Of a stretch of 64,000 nucleotides of DNA, positions 16,138 to 25,211 are shown in pieces. Source of the DNA: Chryseosolibacter histidinae (lineage in GTDB: Bacteria; Bacteroidota; Bacteroidia; Cytophagales; Cyclobacteriaceae); assembly GCF_018598225.1 (NCBI RefSeq), contig NZ_JAHESF010000013.1:1-64000 (forward strand), given 5' to 3'. Within the stretch, counting starts at the first letter, position 1. Every line of letters starts with the position of its first letter. The notes beneath the pieces were generated by a model. It was not told the DNA's origin and did not search any database. It saw only the letters and a program-made list of their open reading frames with translations. The translations under genes were made by a program, and so were the position numbers.

Positions 16138-16890
16138 TCACGACCGGTATCCGATGCGGTCAAGGAACGATTCTTTTTTCCGGCGCGACACATCGATGGT
16201 GGCATCGTCTGTCATTACAACGTATCCGCCATCACCCTTGACGTAGTTCTTGACATGGTTGAGGTTGATCAGGTAGGAATGGTGGATCCGGAAAAAATCG
16301 TGCTCAAACAACAGGTCATCATATTCCTTCAGCTGCCGGCACACCAGGTATTTGGTGCCACCGGTCATGAAGATCTCTGTATAGTTGCCCGATGCCTTGC
16401 AGTATGTGATCTGCGACACGCTGATAAACGTGAGTCCCTCCGCTGTCGGCAACGCAAGCTTGTAACTTTCTTTATTGGAAACCTTCAGGTTCTGGAGCAG
16501 GTGCTGCATCCGGAAGGCGATGTTGGCATTTTGTTTCCGCTCTACTTTGGCGATGGCGTTCCTGAGATCTTCGATGTCAACCGGTTTCAGCAGGTAGTCG
16601 ATCGCGGAGAACTTGATCGCCTGCAGCGCATATTCGGCGTGCGCCGTTGTAAAGATCACTTCGAAATCTACCCGCTTGAATTTGGTGAGCAGGTCAAAGC
16701 CGGTCTCTCCCTGCATCTGTACATCGAGGAACACGATATCGGGTCTGAACCTGTAAATGGCCTCCATACCTTCCGTGATGTTCTGACAGGTTGCATTTAC
16801 TTCAGTTGCCTCGGGGCAATAAGTGAGCAGTAGCTTCTTGAGGCTCTCCCTGCTTTTGAGTTCATCGTCGATAATTATGCTTTTGAGCAT
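16138..16890 (-). CDS. LytTR-family response regulator
   Basis: I chose the ATG at 16890 (250 aa), because the receiver's first strand (LKSIIIDDE) begins at once there. A longer frame from 16974 would add 28 residues with no domain. The receiver (1-120) has Asp-8/9, phosphoacceptor Asp-56 in IVFLDVQMQGETG and Lys-102 in YLLKPVD. The DNA-binding LytTR domain (about 145-248) has the diagnostic ITYCKASGNYTEIFM, FFRIHHSYLINLNHVKNY and ISRRKKESF-like segments. It is divergent from the LytS-type kinase at 17326, which is the probable partner. Confidence 0.92.
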   Translation of the reverse strand: MLKSIIIDDELKSRESLKKLLLTYCPEATEVNATCQNITEGMEAIYRFRPDIVFLDVQMQGETGFDLLTKFKRVDFEVIFTTAHAEYALQAIKFSAIDYLLKPVDIEDLRNAIAKVERKQNANIAFRMQHLLQNLKVSNKESYKLALPTAEGLTFISVSQITYCKASGNYTEIFMTGGTKYLVCRQLKEYDDLLFEHDFFRIHHSYLINLNHVKNYVKGDGGYVVMTDDATIDVSRRKKESFLDRIGYRS

Positions 16891-17325
16891 CAGACTCCCG
16901 GGATAATTTTGGCCTGAATTTAATAATATACGGCTGAAATTGCGACAAATCTCCAGCCCGGGTTTGTTAAACATATAATTTAATCTTACACTTGATGTAT
17001 AGTATTTTTTATGATCAACCGATATTATCTCTGATAACGAATGCGGTGGGTCAAAAAGGAATAAGAAGTTTCAACATACATTCATTTACGCACAGTGTTC
17101 AGGCAGCTTTTTGCCCCCACCGAAGAGCCTGAGGAGCGAAGATCAATTTTAACACAAGTAAAGTATAATATTTACAATCGCTGCGCTGTTATCTTTTATG
17201 ATAATCAAAAAAACCAGCCACCGGATACGGCCAATGGAAACATTTTTTAATCTTGCGGGTTGTTCGGCTTTTGTCTTGGGCGTGCTACCCTGCACCTTAT
17301 AAACCTTTGAGGAATGTGATCAATC
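16891..17325. promoter_or_regulatory. Divergent intergenic region of the LytTR/LytS pair
   Basis: This 435-bp AT-rich spacer lies between two divergent starts, so it must hold two promoters and could hold LytTR binding sites. I see no perfect TAnnTTTG/TTTG pair and no clear direct repeat. No coding sequence is apparent. Confidence 0.4.
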
Positions 17326-18681
17326 ATGGATACTCCGAACAGAACTGATGCTTATTTTTTCGCGCTGGACAGGAACTGGTGTTTTACTTTTGTCAGCATC
17401 AAGGCCGGCAGGGTCATGAAACGTGACCCGCTGAAGCTGATCGGCAAACACATCTGGACCGAATTTCCCGAAGCAGTAACCACCCGGTTTCACGAAGCGT
17501 ACAGCGAAGCCTACACCCGGCAGCAGTTCACATTCGTTGAGGAATATTATCCTCAGCTGGGCGGCTGGTTCGAGAACTTCATTTATCCATCTCCCGGCGG
17601 ACTGGCTGTCTACGGAAACGAGACCACGGAGAAAAAGACCGCAGAAAAAAAGTTGAGACAGGCTCATACCGGCCTCCGGGCAGCCGTAGATCACACGGAA
17701 GTATTTGTCTGGGCGATCGACCGCGAGTTCAGGCTGATAACATTCAACAAAGCTTTCGAGCGATATGTGAGGAAGTGGTATAAGATCCAGGTCAGGGAAG
17801 GCATCAATCTTTTTGAGCAGCTGCTGAAAGAAGAAACATTAATGCTGCTCGCCCCCTGGAACGACAGCCTTACGCGGGCACTTTCCGGAGAAACGCTTAC
17901 CGTGAGCTTAGAGCGGTTCGGCAATGATTATCAATGCCTGCTCACCCCCATTACAGAAGGCCATAAGATCACGGGTGTCAGCGTATTCTGTTATAACGCC
18001 GCGGAAAGCAAGGCCCGGGAGCGCGAGCTGGCCGAAGCCAACAAGCAGATCGAAGACCTGAAAATGATGGCGCTCCGTTCTGTCATGAACCCACACTTTA
18101 TCTTCAGCACGCTGAACTCCATCCAGTATTACATCGTCGAGAACGATCGTATCAACGCGGTGAACTATCTCTCGGCTTTTTCGAAGCTCATCCGCGGCAT
18201 CCTCAACAACGCCGTACAAAACAAGGTGCTGCTTTCCGACGAGCTTGAGATGCTGAAGCTGTACGTAAGCCTCGAGCTGATGCGATTCGAAAACAAATTC
18301 GATTTTATACTGGAGTTCGACAAGAGCCTCGATGCCGACTGTATCGAGATCCCTTCCATGCTCATCCAGCCTTTTGTAGAGAACGCCATTATCCACGGAC
18401 TGGCCAATAAAACCGAGCGGGGAACGCTGAAGATCTCCGTGAAGCATACCGATGGAAAAATCCTGTTCGAGATCGACGACGACGGCATCGGCAGGGAAGC
18501 GTCTATGAATTTCCAGGACCTGCACGTCAAGAAACACAAATCACTGGGCATTGCACTAACGCAGGAGCGCCTGAAGCTGATCACCACACTTGATGACGTT
18601 TCCTTCGAGATCATCGATAAAGAGAATGATGGAAGGCCCGCCGGTACCACTGTTAAGATCTGGCTTCAGACCAATATTTAA
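17326..18681 (+). CDS. PAS-PAS-His_kinase (LytS/YehU-type) sensor kinase, soluble
   Basis: The product has 451 aa without membrane segments. Two PAS-like domains (about 8-105 and 117-225) are followed by a coiled coil and the LytS-type kinase module. His-257 lies in the invariant MNPHFIFSTLNSIQYYI motif. Further motifs are ELEMLKLYVSLELMRFENKF, PSMLIQPFVENAIIHGL (N box) and DDDGIGR (G1). This family phosphorylates LytTR regulators, and the divergent gene at 16138-16890 is one. As the sensor is cytosolic, an intracellular or diffusible signal is likely. A strong terminator follows about 115 bp downstream. Confidence 0.92.
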   Translation: MDTPNRTDAYFFALDRNWCFTFVSIKAGRVMKRDPLKLIGKHIWTEFPEAVTTRFHEAYSEAYTRQQFTFVEEYYPQLGGWFENFIYPSPGGLAVYGNETTEKKTAEKKLRQAHTGLRAAVDHTEVFVWAIDREFRLITFNKAFERYVRKWYKIQVREGINLFEQLLKEETLMLLAPWNDSLTRALSGETLTVSLERFGNDYQCLLTPITEGHKITGVSVFCYNAAESKARERELAEANKQIEDLKMMALRSVMNPHFIFSTLNSIQYYIVENDRINAVNYLSAFSKLIRGILNNAVQNKVLLSDELEMLKLYVSLELMRFENKFDFILEFDKSLDADCIEIPSMLIQPFVENAIIHGLANKTERGTLKISVKHTDGKILFEIDDDGIGREASMNFQDLHVKKHKSLGIALTQERLKLITTLDDVSFEIIDKENDGRPAGTTVKIWLQTNI

Positions 18682-18793
18682 CTGGTGGCTTTAAATGTAT
18701 ATCCGGGATCGAGACAACGGGCAAATCGCCATAACTTGCTATTCCACAAGGTTAAAGGCAGCCGCCTAAATCCTTTTTATGAATTGGGTTGAT

Positions 18794-18826
18794 TAATCCC
18801 CGGAAGACGTCCGGGGATTATTTGTT
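18794..18826 (+). terminator. Rho-independent terminator after the LytS-type kinase gene
   Basis: TAATCCCCGGA (18794-18804), loop AGACG and TCCGGGGATTA (18810-18820) form a perfect 11-bp stem followed by TTTGTTT. It is co-directional with the kinase gene ending at 18681. Confidence 0.8.
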
Positions 18827-18858
18827 TATGGATAGATGTGAGACGTGAGTCCCGATAC

Positions 18859-19677
18859 CTACTTGCCGGCGAAGAAGCTTTGAAAAAATACCAGGTGATA
18901 CTTCAGGGAGCTGTTCCAGTACTGGGCGTTATGACCGCCGGGCATTTCGATATAAACGTGAGGTATGCTGTTCGACAAAAGCTTCTGGCGCATATTGCGA
19001 TTCACTTCCAGGAAAAAATCATCGAGGCCACAATCGAAGATGATCTTCATTGACCTTCCCTTCAACGCTTCCACCATATTGATCACCGTGTTCTTCTCCC
19101 AGTTCTCCCGCTGCGACGTGTAAGGTCCCAATCTTTTGGCGAGGTCCCAGTTATTGGGGAAAGGCCTGATATCCACACCACCGCTCGTGCTACCGGCGGC
19201 GCCCCATACTTCAGGGTTCCGGATGGCGAGGTACAAGGCACCATGCCCACCCATGCTCAGGCCCATGATGGCGCGGCCACGTTTATCGTTGATGACGCGG
19301 TAACGTTGGCCGATCACGCTCACCAACTCCTTTGCCACATACGTTTCATATTGCATCGATTTGTCAACGGGGCTATCGAAGTACCAGCTTGTGTTGCCAC
19401 CGTCGGGGCAAACGAGGACCATATCAAACTGGTCGGCGTATCGCTGCAGGGCCGGCTCTATGTCCAGCCATTGTTTGAAGCTTCCATACGCGCCATGAAG
19501 CATGTACAACACGGGCAGTCTTTCGGTGCGCTGATCATAGTTGGTTGGTGTTACTACCAGGTTGGGCAACGTTTTATTCATGGCCGCGCTGGTGACCCTT
19601 ACGGTATCGATCTTCGCGTATGATGCGGTGATGATGATGAGCTGGGCAACGATCAGCAAGCACAGTTTTCTATACAT
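18859..19677 (-). CDS. Secreted esterase, esterase D/feruloyl-esterase-like (PF00756-type)
   Basis: The product has 272 aa with a signal peptide of about 21 residues. The alpha/beta-hydrolase fold shows LPVLYMLHGAYGSFKQW (oxyanion region), the nucleophile elbow GLSMGG with Ser-141, a probable acid residue in FDCGLDD (about 220) and the catalytic His in PGGHNAQYW (about 250). This matches the putative-esterase family that includes S-formylglutathione hydrolase-like and exported carbohydrate esterases. Export points to a periplasmic ester substrate, perhaps acetyl- or feruloyl-sugars (inference). A degenerate repeat lies 4 bp past the stop codon. Confidence 0.88.
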   Translation of the reverse strand: MYRKLCLLIVAQLIIITASYAKIDTVRVTSAAMNKTLPNLVVTPTNYDQRTERLPVLYMLHGAYGSFKQWLDIEPALQRYADQFDMVLVCPDGGNTSWYFDSPVDKSMQYETYVAKELVSVIGQRYRVINDKRGRAIMGLSMGGHGALYLAIRNPEVWGAAGSTSGGVDIRPFPNNWDLAKRLGPYTSQRENWEKNTVINMVEALKGRSMKIIFDCGLDDFFLEVNRNMRQKLLSNSIPHVYIEMPGGHNAQYWNSSLKYHLVFFQSFFAGK

Positions 19678-19937
19678 GGACGTTTTGATTTCCGATCAAG
19701 ATAAAATAAAAAAATGCGAACTGACAAAAATTCAATTTACGCTGACAATAATTATCCGGACCGGGTCGGGGCGCTGTGACAGAAAGGCGCTGCCGCGATG
19801 ATTTTTATTTTTTTTGAAAAACTTTTTATTTTGCCGGCATCAAAAAAACCAGCTGGCATATTCATTGCCGGGCTGCAAAAAATTAAACTTTTATTATAGA
19901 TCAATAGTCAGTGGTGAACACGACTAAAGCTTGAGCT

Positions 19938-20867
19938 ATGAACATTCAGATCGAAAATTTATCGAAACGGTACGGATCGCAGACCGCCGTGGATAACATC
20001 TCGTTCGAGGTTAAGACGGGAGAGATCCTGGGATTTTTAGGACCCAACGGTGCGGGTAAAAGCACCTCCATGAAAATGATCACCGGCTACCTGGGCATCG
20101 GTGAAGGCGACATCCTGATCGGCGGACGCTCCGTACGCCAGCACGGCGATGCGCTGAAAAGACACATCGGTTATCTCCCAGAAAACAACCCGCTTTACCT
20201 TGATATGGCCGTGATGGACTATCTGCATTTTTGCGCGGCGCTGCAGGGGGTTGAAAGCAGTTCCATACCGGAGCGGATCCGGACCATGGTACGTCTGTGC
20301 GGTCTCAATGCCGAGAAGCACAAAAAGATCGGCGAGCTTTCGAAGGGCTACCGGCAGCGGGTGGGCCTGGCGCAGGCCATGATCCACGATCCTGAGATTC
20401 TGATCCTGGACGAGCCAACCACGGGGCTGGACCCGAACCAGATCGTGGAGATCCGCAAGCTGATCCGCGAGCTCGGCAAGGAAAAAACGGTGATCCTCAG
20501 CACGCACATCCTGCCGGAAGTGGAAGCCACATGTGACCGCATCCTGATCATCAACAAAGGAAAGATCGTGGCCAATGGCACAGCAGATACGCTGCGCAGG
20601 CAGGCAACGGGAAGTGAGCTGCTCCGCGTCCGGATCGAAGATGGCGCTCCGCAGGAGATCATCGCCGCCCTGCTTGCACTTCCCTCCGCTGACAGGGCCA
20701 TCGCTACGGACGCGACAACAAACCGCTTCGAGGTAGAAAGCAAACCCGGGCAATCGTCGAGCCGCGAGATATTCAGGCTCTGCGTTGAAAAAGGATGGGT
20801 GCTCAGCGAGCTGATCCCCGTCGAGACGCGACTGGAAGATATTTTCAGAAACCTAACCATGAACTGA
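19938..20867 (+). CDS. gldA: Gliding-motility-type ABC transporter ATPase GldA
   Basis: The product has 309 aa. Walker A is GPNGAGKST (35-43), the signature is LSKGYRQRVGLAQ (about 134) and Walker B is ILILDEPTTGLD (about 153), with the switch His in LSTHIL. The C-terminal extension with a DUF4162-like domain is typical of GldA and related ABC-2 exporters. It is first of a four-gene operon: the permease starts 3 bp after its stop. In Flavobacterium, GldA, GldF and GldG form a complex needed for gliding. About 250 bp of AT-rich leader (19678-19937) precedes it, with no gene seen. Confidence 0.92.
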   Translation: MNIQIENLSKRYGSQTAVDNISFEVKTGEILGFLGPNGAGKSTSMKMITGYLGIGEGDILIGGRSVRQHGDALKRHIGYLPENNPLYLDMAVMDYLHFCAALQGVESSSIPERIRTMVRLCGLNAEKHKKIGELSKGYRQRVGLAQAMIHDPEILILDEPTTGLDPNQIVEIRKLIRELGKEKTVILSTHILPEVEATCDRILIINKGKIVANGTADTLRRQATGSELLRVRIEDGAPQEIIAALLALPSADRAIATDATTNRFEVESKPGQSSSREIFRLCVEKGWVLSELIPVETRLEDIFRNLTMN

Positions 20868-20869
20868 CC

Positions 20870-21592
20870 ATGCACGCAACCTGGATCATAACAAAACGCG
20901 AACTGGGTTCTTTTTTCGACTCCCTCATCGCGTACATCATGCTTACGCTCTTCCTGGGCTTCAGCGGATTTTTTACGTGGCTCCTGGGAGCCGATATTTT
21001 TTTAACCGGACAGGCCAGCCTCGAATCATTTTTTAACGTGGCCTTCTGGACCCTTTTCTTTTTTATCCCGGCATTGACCATGCGTTTGCTGGCCGAAGAA
21101 AAGAAGACCGGCACCATCGAGCTCCTGCTGACCAAAGCTGTCACAGACCGCCAGGTGGTGGTCGGCAAATTCCTTTCCACGCTGCTGCTGGTGGCCATCG
21201 GGCTTGCCTTCACGCTGCCCTATGTGATCACCATCTCCAGCATCGGTAACCTGGATCTCGGCCAGGTGCTGTGTGGGTACCTGGGCCTGCTCCTGATGAG
21301 CGCCATGTACACGAGCATCGGGCTCTATGCCAGCAGCATCACCAGTAACCAGATCGTGGCATTTCTCGCGGCGTTGCTGATCGGCATTTTCTTCCACGTC
21401 ATCTTCGGCATGCTGGCCCAGCAACTCACCGGCTGGCCCGGGCTGGTATTCGAGACCCTGAGCCTCACCAGTCACTTCGACAGCATCTCACGTGGCGTGG
21501 TCGATACGCGGGACGTACTTTACTTTTTATCCATCATCATCATCGGCCTGCTGCTGGCCGAGCTTTCCCTGACCAGAAGAAACACAGAATAA
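20870..21592 (+). CDS. gldF: ABC-2 type permease (GldF-like)
   Basis: Starting at ATG 20870 gives 240 aa, 3 bp after the gldA stop; a longer frame from 20795 would run back into gldA. Six membrane segments are predicted. The motifs ITKRELGSFFDSLIAYI (N-terminus) and FIPALTMRLLAEEKKTGTIELLLTKAV (the EExxGT ABC-2 signature, about residues 65-90) are typical of GldF/YhaP-type permeases. It is co-transcribed with the ATPase and the GldG gene. Confidence 0.9.
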   Translation: MHATWIITKRELGSFFDSLIAYIMLTLFLGFSGFFTWLLGADIFLTGQASLESFFNVAFWTLFFFIPALTMRLLAEEKKTGTIELLLTKAVTDRQVVVGKFLSTLLLVAIGLAFTLPYVITISSIGNLDLGQVLCGYLGLLLMSAMYTSIGLYASSITSNQIVAFLAALLIGIFFHVIFGMLAQQLTGWPGLVFETLSLTSHFDSISRGVVDTRDVLYFLSIIIIGLLLAELSLTRRNTE

Positions 21593-21607
21593 CCGGATCG
21601 CAAAGCC

Positions 21608-23107
21608 ATGAAATCGAAATTTTATACAACCACCGCATTGATCATCGGCATCGTTATCGTGATCAACCTGCTGGCCAACGAATACCACCTCCGGCTCGAC
21701 CTGACAGAAGACAGGCAATACACCCTCAGCCAGGCCACGAAAGATATCATCGAAAGCCTCGAGGAACCTGTTACGGTGAAGGCGTATTTTTCGAAAGACC
21801 TTCCACCCAATATCGCGAAAACACGTCAGGACTTTCAGGACCTGCTGGTGGAATATGCCAACCGGTCAGACGGGCAGATCCTGTATGAATTTATCAACCC
21901 CAACGAAAAAGAAGCCTATGAACGCGAAGCCTCTGAAAAAGGCGTGCGGCCAGTGCTGATCAACGTGCGGGAGAAAGATCAGATGAAACAACAGAAAGCG
22001 TTTCTCGGCGCTTCGGTGCAGCTTGGTGACAAGACGGAAGTGATCCCTCTGATCCAGCCGGGGGCGGCCATGGAATACGCGCTGTCAACCGCGCTCAAAA
22101 AGATCTCGATCGATAACAAACCGGTGATCGGTTTCATCCAGGGGCATGGCGAAGCCCCCCTGGCCGAGATGCCGGAGGCCAGCCAACAGCTCAGCGTACT
22201 TTATAATATTCGGGAGATCGCGCTTACCGATTCAACGGATCTGCCAGACAGCATCCGGACCCTGGCGCTCATTCGCCCTACCGATAGCATTCCGGCATCA
22301 CAACTGCAAAAGCTCGATGCCTTCCTGGAGAAAGGCGGAAGCCTGCTCGTAGCCCTGAATAATGTGCAGGCCGACTTCCGTTCCATGTATGGCGTGGCGT
22401 CGCACACTGGTTTGAGCGCATGGCTGCAAAAGAAAGGTGTTGACGTAAAGCACAACTTCATTGCCGACGCACAATGCGGGTCCGTCTCGGTACCCCAGCA
22501 GTTCGGCGCCTTTACCATTCAGGCCAGTGTCTCCTTTCCGTATGTGCCTGTGATCGGCACCTTCGCTGAACATCCCGTTACTTCAGGCCTGGAAAGTGTC
22601 ATGCTCGAGTTTGCCAGTGAGGTTCGCCCGACGGCCGACTCGACCGTTAAGGTCACACCCATCGCCTTTTCTTCAGCGTTGTCAACCACGTCGCCCGCGC
22701 CGCAGTTCTTCGACATCAATAAAGAATGGAGTGAAGATGATTTTCAGCAGAAGAATATCCCTGTGGCCGCTGCCGTGGAAGGCAACTTCAGGATGGTGGT
22801 GATCGGCGACGGCGATTTCGCAGTTAACGGAGCTTATCAGCAGCAGCGCAGGCTTCAGCCCGACAACGTGAACCTGCTTTCCAACGCGGTAGACTGGCTC
22901 TCAGACGACACGGGCCTCATCGACCTGCGCACCAAGGGAGCTGTCTCCCGCCCCATCAAAGAGCTTGACGACACCACTAAAACGATCCTCAAATACACCA
23001 ATTTCCTGTTGCCCATCCTGCTGGTGATCGGTTATGGCATCGTCAGGGCACAACAGAACCGGATGAAGAGATCTAAACGAATGAACGAGAACTATGAAAT
23101 GGCTTAA
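21608..23107 (+). CDS. gldG: GldG-family ABC auxiliary protein
   Basis: The product has 499 aa with an N-terminal membrane segment (about 8-23) and a C-terminal one (about 468-484). Between them is the large extracytoplasmic ABC_transp_aux domain, which starts with LDLTEDRQYTLSQATKDII and carries GFIQGHGE (about residues 178-185) and VIGDGDFAVN near the end. This is the GldG/intraflagellar-transport-like module. The final 14 bp overlap the next gene, so translation is coupled. It serves with GldA and GldF. Confidence 0.92.
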   Translation: MKSKFYTTTALIIGIVIVINLLANEYHLRLDLTEDRQYTLSQATKDIIESLEEPVTVKAYFSKDLPPNIAKTRQDFQDLLVEYANRSDGQILYEFINPNEKEAYEREASEKGVRPVLINVREKDQMKQQKAFLGASVQLGDKTEVIPLIQPGAAMEYALSTALKKISIDNKPVIGFIQGHGEAPLAEMPEASQQLSVLYNIREIALTDSTDLPDSIRTLALIRPTDSIPASQLQKLDAFLEKGGSLLVALNNVQADFRSMYGVASHTGLSAWLQKKGVDVKHNFIADAQCGSVSVPQQFGAFTIQASVSFPYVPVIGTFAEHPVTSGLESVMLEFASEVRPTADSTVKVTPIAFSSALSTTSPAPQFFDINKEWSEDDFQQKNIPVAAAVEGNFRMVVIGDGDFAVNGAYQQQRRLQPDNVNLLSNAVDWLSDDTGLIDLRTKGAVSRPIKELDDTTKTILKYTNFLLPILLVIGYGIVRAQQNRMKRSKRMNENYEMA

Positions 23108-24029
23108 CAACAAAGTCCTGATCGCAACGCTGCTGGTGCTGGTGGCAGTCTTTGTATTAACAAAACTTTTCCGCTCACCGGCGCGGGAACGGAACCTGGA
23201 CGAAGATCTGCTGAGAATCGATACCACCGGCATCACGGAAGTAAGGCTGTATCCAGTCAGCGACAAACGAAAAGAGATCAAATTGGTAAAGGACGGAAAA
23301 AGCTGGAAGGCTGTGCAGCAGCAGGTGTCTGGTGCCGCTGACATCAATGCTGTAACCAACCTGCTCCGCACCCTGGCTTCGCTCAGACCCGAGCGTATGG
23401 TATCGCGAAAAAAAGAAAAATGGGACACCTATAAAACTGGCGATACCACGGGAACCAACGTGACGATCTTCCGCGGAGGCAATGAAGAACGCAGCCTGGT
23501 GATCGGAAAAGAAAGCGGTGGGCACACTTATCTGCGCCGCAATGGTGAAGACGAAGTGTATGCAACCAACGGATATTTAAGCGAGGTATTCAACAAACCT
23601 TTCAGCAACTGGCGCGATGGATCCTTTCTCAGGTTGAACACCGGCCAGGTGACGAAGATCAGCTTCCACTATCCCGCTGATAGCGGCTTCGTAGCAGAGA
23701 AAAAGAACAAAGTATGGATGATCGGCAACGAACGCGCCGACTCGGTTGTCATTGGCGACTACCTGGGCAAACTCCGATCCAGGGACCTTTCCACTTTTGC
23801 AGACGATTTTTCGGCCTCCACCGATCCGGATGTTACTGTTACAATAGAAGGCAATGCCATGACCCTGGCCACCATCAAAGGATGGCGACGATCTTTCTAC
23901 CAGTGGGTGCTCGCCTCGAGCCTCCAGCCGGACGTATATTTTCTGGATGAAGGCCCTCTAGTGGCGAAAGAACTGTTTGCAGGCAAAGAGAAATTGCTGG
24001 AGAAAAGAACACCCGCGCATAAAAAATAA
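23094..24029 (+). CDS. DUF4340 domain protein, last gene of the gld operon
   Basis: The product has 311 aa with one N-terminal membrane helix (about 8-25). It is followed by an extracytoplasmic beta-rich domain typical of DUF4340 proteins, with GKSWKAVQQ, NLLRTLASLRPERMVS, TNVTIFRGG and RNGEDEVYAT. DUF4340 proteins occur downstream of gldG-like genes in many phyla, and a structural role beside the ABC complex is presumed. The start overlaps the gldG end by 14 bp. The gene ends 5 bp before a convergent kinase stop, at a shared hairpin. Confidence 0.88.
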   Translation: MKWLNNKVLIATLLVLVAVFVLTKLFRSPARERNLDEDLLRIDTTGITEVRLYPVSDKRKEIKLVKDGKSWKAVQQQVSGAADINAVTNLLRTLASLRPERMVSRKKEKWDTYKTGDTTGTNVTIFRGGNEERSLVIGKESGGHTYLRRNGEDEVYATNGYLSEVFNKPFSNWRDGSFLRLNTGQVTKISFHYPADSGFVAEKKNKVWMIGNERADSVVIGDYLGKLRSRDLSTFADDFSASTDPDVTVTIEGNAMTLATIKGWRRSFYQWVLASSLQPDVYFLDEGPLVAKELFAGKEKLLEKRTPAHKK

Positions 24030-24034
24030 TAGGC

Positions 24035-25174
24035 TCAGAGGGAGTGGCCCCTCTCCCTCTCTTCTGCTTTGTGCTGGTGAGCCAGGGGTACGCCCGCGGT
24101 GTCAATTTTCGGAAGCCGAAGCGTAAAAGAGGTTCCTTCGTTCTCGACGCTTTCGAACGAGATCGCTCCATCCATCAGCGCCACGAGCTTGCTGACAATA
24201 TACAACCCCATGCCTACAGAACGTTCGCCCCGGAGGCCAGGCCGCCCTGCCGGACTGTTCCGTTGGAACACCAGGCTTTTCAGATGATTGGGAATGCCAA
24301 CGCCGTAATCCCTTACCGTGATGGAGCAGTGATCGTCCTCATCATGGAGGATGATCTCGATGGTGCTCCCGGACGGCGACCACTTGACGGCATTCGAGAG
24401 CAGGTTGTTGACCACCTGCAGGAATTTGACGTCGTCGGTGCTGAAATACAACGCATCGAAAGTTTTGATGAGCACGAATTGAAAATCGGGATAAGCCTTG
24501 CGGAACCGTTCCAGCACCGTATCGATCTTCCCCACCAACTCAAACCGGTTCTTTTTGGTATAAATATGCTCCGATACGAGGTGCTCTTCCTGTAGGAACT
24601 CCTCAACGATATCGGTACAATGCTGGACGTTTTCCCTGATCAGCCTGATGTGCGCGGTCATATCTTCCAGGTTGTGGGTTTTGACCATACCTTCCAGCGA
24701 TCCGATGATGTTCATGGTGACGACCAGCGGACCGCTCAGGTTGTGCGTGATCATATCCAGCAGCGTGTTCTTTTTGGCGCCATAGTTAATGATGTAGTTC
24801 TCGTGCTCGCGGATGTTGGTAATATCTTTAAGGATACCAACGATGTACTTTCCGTTCTCGATCATGTAACAGTTGGAAGATACGTTCCTGATACTGCCGT
24901 TGTGAGACCGCACCATAAATTCAACGTTCTCGATCCTGCCCTCTGTCAGAAGCCGGTCAAATTCAGTTTGAAGGTAATCGAGGTCCTCCTGGATGATGTG
25001 ATTGATAAAAAAGGCCGGTTGATGTTTGAACGCCGAATGGCTGATGTCGAATAACCGGACGGTAGCGTCGTTGACGTATTCCAGGTGGTTACGACGGCGG
25101 CTGATCATGAAGATCCCGTCGTTAGACAGGTCTCCGATCGCCCCAAGCACAGAAAGAAGGTTATTTTTTGTCAT
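24035..25174 (-). CDS. PAS-domain sensor histidine kinase, soluble
   Basis: I use ATG 25174 (379 aa); the frame reaches further to a TTG at 25192, which is less likely. A PAS domain (about 8-120, with a PAC-like VGILKDITNIREHENYI end) is followed by a dimerisation domain with an unusual H-box THNLSGPL (His-144). The ATPase domain has N-box NNLLSNAVKWSP, G1 DYGVGIP and G2 SVGMGLYI. It is 19-20 bp downstream of a LuxR-type regulator gene, forming a likely two-component pair. Its last codons (ERERGHSL) lie in a hairpin shared with the convergent operon. Confidence 0.88.
   Translation of the reverse strand: MTKNNLLSVLGAIGDLSNDGIFMISRRRNHLEYVNDATVRLFDISHSAFKHQPAFFINHIIQEDLDYLQTEFDRLLTEGRIENVEFMVRSHNGSIRNVSSNCYMIENGKYIVGILKDITNIREHENYIINYGAKKNTLLDMITHNLSGPLVVTMNIIGSLEGMVKTHNLEDMTAHIRLIRENVQHCTDIVEEFLQEEHLVSEHIYTKKNRFELVGKIDTVLERFRKAYPDFQFVLIKTFDALYFSTDDVKFLQVVNNLLSNAVKWSPSGSTIEIILHDEDDHCSITVRDYGVGIPNHLKSLVFQRNSPAGRPGLRGERSVGMGLYIVSKLVALMDGAISFESVENEGTSFTLRLPKIDTAGVPLAHQHKAEERERGHSL
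24037..24060. terminator. Bidirectional hairpin between convergent stops
   Basis: AGAGGGAG (24037-24044) and CTCCCTCT (24053-24060) form an 8-bp stem between the stop codons of the gld operon and the PAS kinase. It overlaps the last codons of the kinase. An A-run (plus strand, 24021-24026) makes it plausible as a minus-strand terminator. Confidence 0.5.
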
Positions 25175-25211
25175 CGCCTTGCGAATACGCAAAAGCGGAA
25201 AGAAACCATGC

